Positions 23,372 to 32,440 of a stretch of DNA of 32,440 nucleotides are shown piece by piece. Each line of letters opens with the position of its first letter. Position 1 is the first letter of the stretch. The notes under the pieces were generated by a model. The model was not told the DNA's origin. It ran no database searches and was given only the letters and a program-made list of their open reading frames with translations. Position numbers and translations under genes: made by a program. Origin of the DNA: an uncultured Porphyromonadaceae bacterium (GTDB lineage Bacteria; Bacteroidota; Bacteroidia; Bacteroidales; Muribaculaceae); NCBI GenBank assembly GCA_900549445.1, contig UROS01000007.1, forward strand, positions 1 to 32,440, in the 5' to 3' direction.

Positions 23372-25663
23372 ATGAAAATACTGCGTTACATCACCGTTGC
23401 TGCTCTGGCGGCGCTGATATTGCCGACCGCCCGGGCGCGTCAGGCTATAGATTATGTGAATCCGATGATAGGAGCCACCACCGCCGATGAGAGCGGCCGT
23501 GGCGACGTAAACGAACTCGGAAAAACCTTTCCGGGGGTCTGCACTCCTATGGGACTTGTTCAGCTAAGCCCTGACACACATACCGGGGGTGACGTGGGAC
23601 CCGGTTACTCCTACCATCACAAAAGCATAGAAGGCTTTTCATTCACCCATATGAGCGGAATAGGCTGGTACGGTGATCTTGGCAAATTTCTGGTAATGCC
23701 CACTGTCGGGCCGCTCCATACCTTCAAGGGGCTCGACGATGATCCTGACGGCGGTTACCGCAGCCGCTACAGCCACGACCGGGAGGATGCAAAAATCGAC
23801 TGCTACACCGTGATGCTCGACGATTACGGAATTAAGGCGGAGCTTGCAGCCGCGCCCCGCTCGGGAATCCTGCGGTTCACCTACCCGCAGGCCGATACTT
23901 CGCGTATCCAGATTGACCTCGCGCGCCGTATAGGCGGAACGTCGGTCAGGCAGCGTGTGGAAGTGAAAGACAGCTGTACTATTTCCGGCTGGATGCGCTG
24001 TACCCCCGAAGGGGGAGGATGGGGCAACGGAGCAGGCAATGCCGACTATACGGTATATTTCTATTGCGTGTTCTCGCGCCCGCTCAAGGATTTCGGAGTG
24101 TGGAGCGCCGACATCCCCGACGGAACAAACCGCCACAACGAGTCGAACGATGATCCCGCATACCATGAACTTATAAAGAACGCGCGCGTGGAGCGCGGCG
24201 TCACGGCGAAAGAGGGCAAGCATCTCGGATTCTTCACGGAATTCCCCACACGCAAGGGAGAACAGGTGATGATGAAGACTGGCATTTCGTTTGTAAGCGA
24301 GGAAGGCGCACGCCGCAATCTCGAAAGCGACATTGCCGGCTGGGATTTCGCCGGTGTGCGTGCCAATGCCCGCAGGCTGTGGGCCGATGCCATGAAGAAA
24401 GTGAAGGTTGAGGGGGGCGAGCGCGACAAGCGCATATTCTACACCTCGCTCTATCACACGCTCATAGATCCGCGCTGCTTCTCCGATGCCGACGGCAGCT
24501 ATCCGGGCGCCGACGGAAAGATTCATAAAGCCGACGGATTCGTATACCGGACGGTTTTCAGCGGCTGGGACGTGTTCCGCAGCCAGTTCCCTCTCCAGAC
24601 CATCATAAATCCGCGTCTGGTGTCGGACGAGGTTAATTCTCTGATTCAGCTCGCTTCGCTGAGCGGCAGGAAATATTATCCCCGCTGGGAGTTCCTGAAC
24701 TCCTATTCGGGCTGTATGGTCGGCAATCCCGCCGTTTCGGTCGTGGCCGACGCCTACAATAAGGGAATCCGCACGTTCGACACCGACAGCGCCATCGCGT
24801 TTGCCGTAAACAGCGTCCGCCGCTTCGCCAACAACGCCGACGGTTACGTGCCCGGCAGCCTTTCGGAAACACTGGAGTACTGCTACACTGACTGGTGTGT
24901 GGCGGCGATGCTCCACAAGGCAGGACGCCATTCCGAAGCTGAGCATTTCGACCGCCGCGTGCAGGCATACCGCAGTGTGTGGTGCGACAGTGTGGGATGG
25001 TTCCGCGCCCGTATGGCCGACGGCAGCCGGATGCCGTGGCGCGGCAGAAACACCCATTGGCAGGGGTGCGTGGAGAGCAACAATTTCCAACAGGGGTGGT
25101 TTGTGCCCCACGACATCGACGGGCTCAAAGAGCTTATGGGCGGACAGGCTGCTTACGACCGCGAGCTGAAAGCGTTTTTCGACGGAGCCGACGAGCGTTT
25201 CCGCTGGAGCGACTATTACAATCATCCCAACGAACCCGACCATCAGGTGCCGTTCATGTTCAACTACTCTTCTACCCCGTGGCTGACTCAGTACTGGACG
25301 CGCCGTATTTGCGAGCGGGCGTACGGCGACGACGTCTACGGTCTGTGCGGCAACGAGGACGTAGGGCAGATGTCGGCCTGGTACATCCTTGCCGCCATGG
25401 GTATCCACCCCGTCTGCCCCGGCTCCGACCGCTACGAGATAACGTCGCCGGTTTTCGACAGGGTGGAAATTGAGTTGGATCCGGATTACTACACGGGCAA
25501 AAAGTTCACCGTGACGGCGCGCAACAATTCGCCCGAAAACATCTATATACGGAGCATAAAGCTGAACGGCAAGTCGCTCGACCGCCTCTACATAACCCAC
25601 GGCGAGATAACCGCGGGCGGTCACCTCGAGCTTGAGATGGGGCCGAATCCCGTAAAACTGTAG
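23372..25663 (+). CDS. GH92 family glycosidase (probable alpha-mannosidase)
   Basis: A 763-residue secreted enzyme with signal peptide MKILRYITVAALAALILPTA. It matches glycoside hydrolase family 92 throughout: VNPMIGATTADESGRGDVNE near the start, TFPGVCTPMGLVQLSPDT, GFSFTHMSGIGWYGDLG, YTSLYHTLIDPR, FSGWDVFRSQFPL, then NNFQQGWFVPHD and the C-terminal signature GNEDVGQMSAWYILAAMGIH. GH92 enzymes are calcium-dependent exo-alpha-mannosidases used on host or yeast N-glycans. It stands alone, without SusC/SusD genes. The linkage preference cannot be read from sequence. It converges on the oxidoreductase gene with 2 bp between stops. Confidence 0.94.
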   Translation: MKILRYITVAALAALILPTARARQAIDYVNPMIGATTADESGRGDVNELGKTFPGVCTPMGLVQLSPDTHTGGDVGPGYSYHHKSIEGFSFTHMSGIGWYGDLGKFLVMPTVGPLHTFKGLDDDPDGGYRSRYSHDREDAKIDCYTVMLDDYGIKAELAAAPRSGILRFTYPQADTSRIQIDLARRIGGTSVRQRVEVKDSCTISGWMRCTPEGGGWGNGAGNADYTVYFYCVFSRPLKDFGVWSADIPDGTNRHNESNDDPAYHELIKNARVERGVTAKEGKHLGFFTEFPTRKGEQVMMKTGISFVSEEGARRNLESDIAGWDFAGVRANARRLWADAMKKVKVEGGERDKRIFYTSLYHTLIDPRCFSDADGSYPGADGKIHKADGFVYRTVFSGWDVFRSQFPLQTIINPRLVSDEVNSLIQLASLSGRKYYPRWEFLNSYSGCMVGNPAVSVVADAYNKGIRTFDTDSAIAFAVNSVRRFANNADGYVPGSLSETLEYCYTDWCVAAMLHKAGRHSEAEHFDRRVQAYRSVWCDSVGWFRARMADGSRMPWRGRNTHWQGCVESNNFQQGWFVPHDIDGLKELMGGQAAYDRELKAFFDGADERFRWSDYYNHPNEPDHQVPFMFNYSSTPWLTQYWTRRICERAYGDDVYGLCGNEDVGQMSAWYILAAMGIHPVCPGSDRYEITSPVFDRVEIELDPDYYTGKKFTVTARNNSPENIYIRSIKLNGKSLDRLYITHGEITAGGHLELEMGPNPVKL

Positions 25664-25665
25664 CG

Positions 25666-26238
25666 TCAGACCAGTCCGGCAACGGTGCGCAGGAACGCGC
25701 TCCGTTCGTCGGCCGTGCCGGTAGTCATGCCGGGACAGTTGAGCCAGCGCACGCCGTTGAATCCGATTGTGGTGAGCGCCATGGGTATGAAATATCCCTC
25801 GAAGTAGGGAGCGAATACCTCCGTGGGAGCCTCAGACGTCGATATGACCAATGTCTTGCCTACCTTGAGACCGGGAACCATTCTGCCGCCTTCAACCCTG
25901 TAGCCGAAGCCGGGCAGCATTACCTTGTCGAAGAATCCCTTGACCACTGCGGGCGCCTCGCCCCACCATATGGGGAATATGAACACTACCTCGGTGGCAG
26001 CCCGCAATGCATTCTGATATTTCTCTACGAGCGGGTCGAGATACTGGCCTTTGCTGAAAAGAGCGAGTTCCTCGGGGCGGTATACGGGGTTGAAACCGTC
26101 GCGGTAGAGGTCGAGAACCTCGTAGCTTACGGCGTCGGCGGAGAGTTTCGCTGTCACGGTGTCGAGAATGGCGCGGTTGAAACTCTTATCGTAAGGATGG
26201 GCGTAGATAACCGCTACTTTTTTGTTCTGATTTTCCAT
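25666..26238 (-). CDS. NAD(P)H-dependent oxidoreductase, flavodoxin-like fold
   Basis: A 190-residue enzyme of the NAD(P)H:quinone reductase/MdaB/KefF-type family. The N-terminal strand and FMN/FAD loop read VAVIYAHPYDKSFNRAI, and the family signature is VFIFPIWWGEAPAVVKGFFD followed by KVMLPGFGY. It probably reduces quinones or nitro compounds by two electrons. It follows the membrane-protein gene by 27 bp on the same strand, so a two-gene operon is likely. Confidence 0.9.
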   Translation of the reverse strand: MENQNKKVAVIYAHPYDKSFNRAILDTVTAKLSADAVSYEVLDLYRDGFNPVYRPEELALFSKGQYLDPLVEKYQNALRAATEVVFIFPIWWGEAPAVVKGFFDKVMLPGFGYRVEGGRMVPGLKVGKTLVISTSEAPTEVFAPYFEGYFIPMALTTIGFNGVRWLNCPGMTTGTADERSAFLRTVAGLV

Positions 26239-26265
26239 AACTTGTGAATTTTAAAATCATTATTG

Positions 26266-27621
26266 TCATTGGGGGTCGTAGTGGGGGCAGTTGAAGGCGG
26301 GTTCCTGACCGACGGGATAGAACCTGCAGCCGCCCATCGAGGTGTTTCTGCAACGTGAGCAGTTGTGTCCTACGCCGTTTCCGTCCGAACCATTGCCGCT
26401 GTCTCCGGCCGAAGATTTGCCTCTTGCGGCGATAAAGGCAACGGCTATAATGGCTAAAATGAGCAGCAAGGCAGCAAAAATGGCGATTATCGTGGATATG
26501 GCTATCCAGATGAAGCTGCCGGCGAGTTGCGGCGCCTTGGATGTAAGTGACTTATAATACCAGAAGCCGAACGCTGCCGTGATGGCGAGATTGAGGAGTA
26601 TGCCGAGGATCACTCCGAGCCGGATGTCGGAAGCTCCGGTGGCGTTAGAGAGGGTAATTGTCCCGGATGCATTCAGTGAAATCATGACGCAACCCAGGAT
26701 TGCGGATGCCACGCAGAACATTCCGAAAATGCCGAAGCTGAGAGCCGGAAATGTGGGGAAAGAGCCGTGGCGGGCAAAACTTATGTGGTTGCGAACCCTC
26801 AGGCTGAGAATCAGAATCAAGGCGGCACAGACAAGAATCAACGCCGCTCCAAGCACGATATAGGGCCAGTTGACGAGCGGGAATGAGATGATTGAAGCAA
26901 CCGATATTGCAAGGGTAAGGAGTTCGACAAGTGCAACCGAGCGAATTTTCTCATGGAATCCGACGGCGATGCCGTAGCCCGATGTGGCGAACAGAAGCCA
27001 TACGATGAGTCCGAGGGGAAGGATCATAGCGATGGAGAACCATCTGTTGGCGTTGCTCAGGCTCTCTGTGTGCTGCCGGATTTGCTCCTTTGCAATTGCA
27101 CGCTGTTTTGCTCCGTTGCTGACGTACATTTCCCTGAGTTCGGCCACGTGGCCGGGTATAGGCGAAGGGTCAAGTCCGGGATACTGCTCCGGATGGTCGA
27201 GGAAATCGGCGTACATCAGGAGCATTTCCTTGTTCTGATAGTTTATGGACTGACCGCCATGTTTCATGTCGAGGAAATAGGTGACGCGGTTCGACACGAA
27301 CTTCGGATCCGGGCCACCGATGCCCTCAATGCGGGCTGCCGGAGGAAGGTCGAGGGGCCGGTAGTCGCGGACGGTGTTTTCGCGGAAAGCGCCTACCGGG
27401 TCGAGAGAGAATCCATCATCGGTTTCCGACATGCGGTATGCCTCAATGATGTTGTCGGCTCCTGCCTGGATTCGGTAAACTATGAGCAGACTCTTGAATT
27501 TTTCGAAATTCACGGAGCGGGCATTGACTGTTTCGGGGTTGAGAGCGGTGAATTTCAGGTCGTCGGCATGGCAAAGGATGATGGCCGAAAGGAGGAACAG
27601 CAGGGAAAAAAGGCGTTTCAT
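26266..27621 (-). CDS. Unrecognised multi-pass membrane protein with a cysteine-rich tail
   Basis: A 451-residue protein with a signal peptide (RLFSLLFLLSAIILCHA). Residues about 20-190 form an exported soluble domain (LKFTALNPETVNARSVNFEK onward), followed by about six membrane helices (from AMILPLGLIVWLLFATSGYG to IFAALLLILAIIAVAFIAA). A glycine/serine linker leads to a short tail NCSRCRNTSMGGC, then FNCPHYD, with four cysteines that could bind zinc or form disulfides. The N-terminal domain seems common in Bacteroidales, but I do not recognise a named family. It is probably cotranscribed with the oxidoreductase. Confidence 0.75.
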   Translation of the reverse strand: MKRLFSLLFLLSAIILCHADDLKFTALNPETVNARSVNFEKFKSLLIVYRIQAGADNIIEAYRMSETDDGFSLDPVGAFRENTVRDYRPLDLPPAARIEGIGGPDPKFVSNRVTYFLDMKHGGQSINYQNKEMLLMYADFLDHPEQYPGLDPSPIPGHVAELREMYVSNGAKQRAIAKEQIRQHTESLSNANRWFSIAMILPLGLIVWLLFATSGYGIAVGFHEKIRSVALVELLTLAISVASIISFPLVNWPYIVLGAALILVCAALILILSLRVRNHISFARHGSFPTFPALSFGIFGMFCVASAILGCVMISLNASGTITLSNATGASDIRLGVILGILLNLAITAAFGFWYYKSLTSKAPQLAGSFIWIAISTIIAIFAALLLILAIIAVAFIAARGKSSAGDSGNGSDGNGVGHNCSRCRNTSMGGCRFYPVGQEPAFNCPHYDPQ

Positions 27622-27665
27622 TCGTACGGTAGACTCAGAGGTTAATTAGAGGTTGCTTAATAACA

Positions 27666-27696
27666 AATCAGACAGCACCGGGGGCGCTGTTTGATT
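27666..27696 (-). terminator. Candidate terminator downstream of rpoC
   Basis: Imperfect 11-bp inverted repeat AATCAGACAGC / GCTGTTTGATT, one mismatch, 24 bp after the rpoC stop. It is followed on the minus strand by TGTTATT, so the T-run is weak. Confidence 0.5.
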
Positions 27697-27720
27697 TTCG
27701 TTTATTGATTGGGTTCCTTA

Positions 27721-32025
<4,305 letters not shown>

Positions 32026-32065
32026 AGAAATGTATCTATATAATTACTGAGGAAAAGAATATGAG

Positions 32066-32440
32066 TTATTGCTCCAGAGTGATGCTCAGACCGAGACCGC
32101 GGAGTTCGTGGAGAAGCACGTTGAGCGATTCGGGAATGCCGACAGGCGGCATGGGATCGCCCTTGACGATGGCTTCGTAGGTCTTGCTGCGGCCGGTTAC
32201 GTCGTCGGACTTCACGGTGATGATTTCCTGAAGCACGTGGGATGCGCCGAATGCCTCGAGCGCCCACACCTCCATCTCACCGAAACGCTGACCGCCGAAC
32301 TGTGCTTTACCGCCGAGGGGCTGCTGGGTGATGAGCGAGTACGGGCCGATTGAGCGTGCGTGCATCTTGTCCTCTACCATGTGGCCGAGCTTAAGCATGT
32401 AGATGACGCCTACGGTAGCGGGCTGGTCGAAGCGTTCGCC
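32066..32440 (-). CDS. rpoB: DNA-directed RNA polymerase subunit beta (3' part)
   Basis: The last 124 codons of rpoB; the gene continues past the right edge. It contains the C-terminal motifs FDQPATVGVIYMLKLGHMVE, RSIGPYSLITQQPLGGKAQF and GGQRFGEMEVWALEAFGASH, and ends LGLSITLEQ. It is transcribed with rpoC. Confidence 0.98.
   Translation of the reverse strand, partial: GERFDQPATVGVIYMLKLGHMVEDKMHARSIGPYSLITQQPLGGKAQFGGQRFGEMEVWALEAFGASHVLQEIITVKSDDVTGRSKTYEAIVKGDPMPPVGIPESLNVLLHELRGLGLSITLEQ

Noticed and set aside
23639..25624. 661-codon frame antisense to the GH92 gene
   Set aside because: Shadow of a GC-rich coding gene; no recognisable domain and the GH92 reading is unambiguous.

Overview
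The window reads as a chromosomal segment of a gut Bacteroidales bacterium, probably close to Muribaculaceae. Three things support this. The core genes are rpoC-rpoB, a complete porT-porP-gldK-gldL-gldM-gldN type IX secretion (T9SS) cluster, a GH92 glycosidase and a DUF2795 gene. Several promoters match the Bacteroidetes TTG-N20-TAnnTTTG form. Clear Shine-Dalgarno sequences are lacking. The family-level assignment is inference; no 16S gene is present.

The window has two halves. Positions 1-10500 form an AT-rich accessory region full of broken genes. From 10515 to the end is GC-richer, densely packed core chromosome.

The accessory half is organised by four copies (302-424, 3301-3425, 8272-8395, 10427-10538) of the 3' end of a small core gene, the DUF2795 gene at 10515-10736. 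Each copy keeps the last codons (FNEEEY-stop) and is followed on the minus strand by an intrinsic terminator hairpin. Between the copies lie three cargo modules. Module 3 (425-3300) holds an AIPR-like abortive-infection gene with a structured RNA and terminator directly upstream, a decayed small gene, and a 5'-truncated Fic domain exactly bracketed by 33-nt inverted palindromes. Module 2 (3426-8271) holds an ECF sigma/anti-sigma operon with a lipoprotein, a small periplasmic protein and a secreted esterase, then a second decayed copy of the small gene carrying an 85-bp insertion, then a DUF4143 AAA ATPase whose start is frameshifted. Module 1 (8396-10426) holds a DUF1848 Fe-S protein and a SAM methyltransferase. 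This looks like repeated accretion of elements at the 3' end of one protein-coding gene. No integrase is visible.

The core half runs as follows: cob(I)alamin adenosyltransferase with DUF2795 (minus), divergent from hflX (plus); an M13 metallopeptidase; tRNA-Asp(GTC) with its own promoter and terminator; the T9SS operon read from 22157 down to 15210; a frameshifted retropepsin-like gene; GH92 on the plus strand; a flavodoxin-fold oxidoreductase and an unrecognised membrane protein; then rpoC and the 3' end of rpoB.

The most promising leads are the gene-3'-end integration hotspot and the RNA-plus-AIPR locus. All boundaries, structures and family calls were read by eye, without alignment or folding software.
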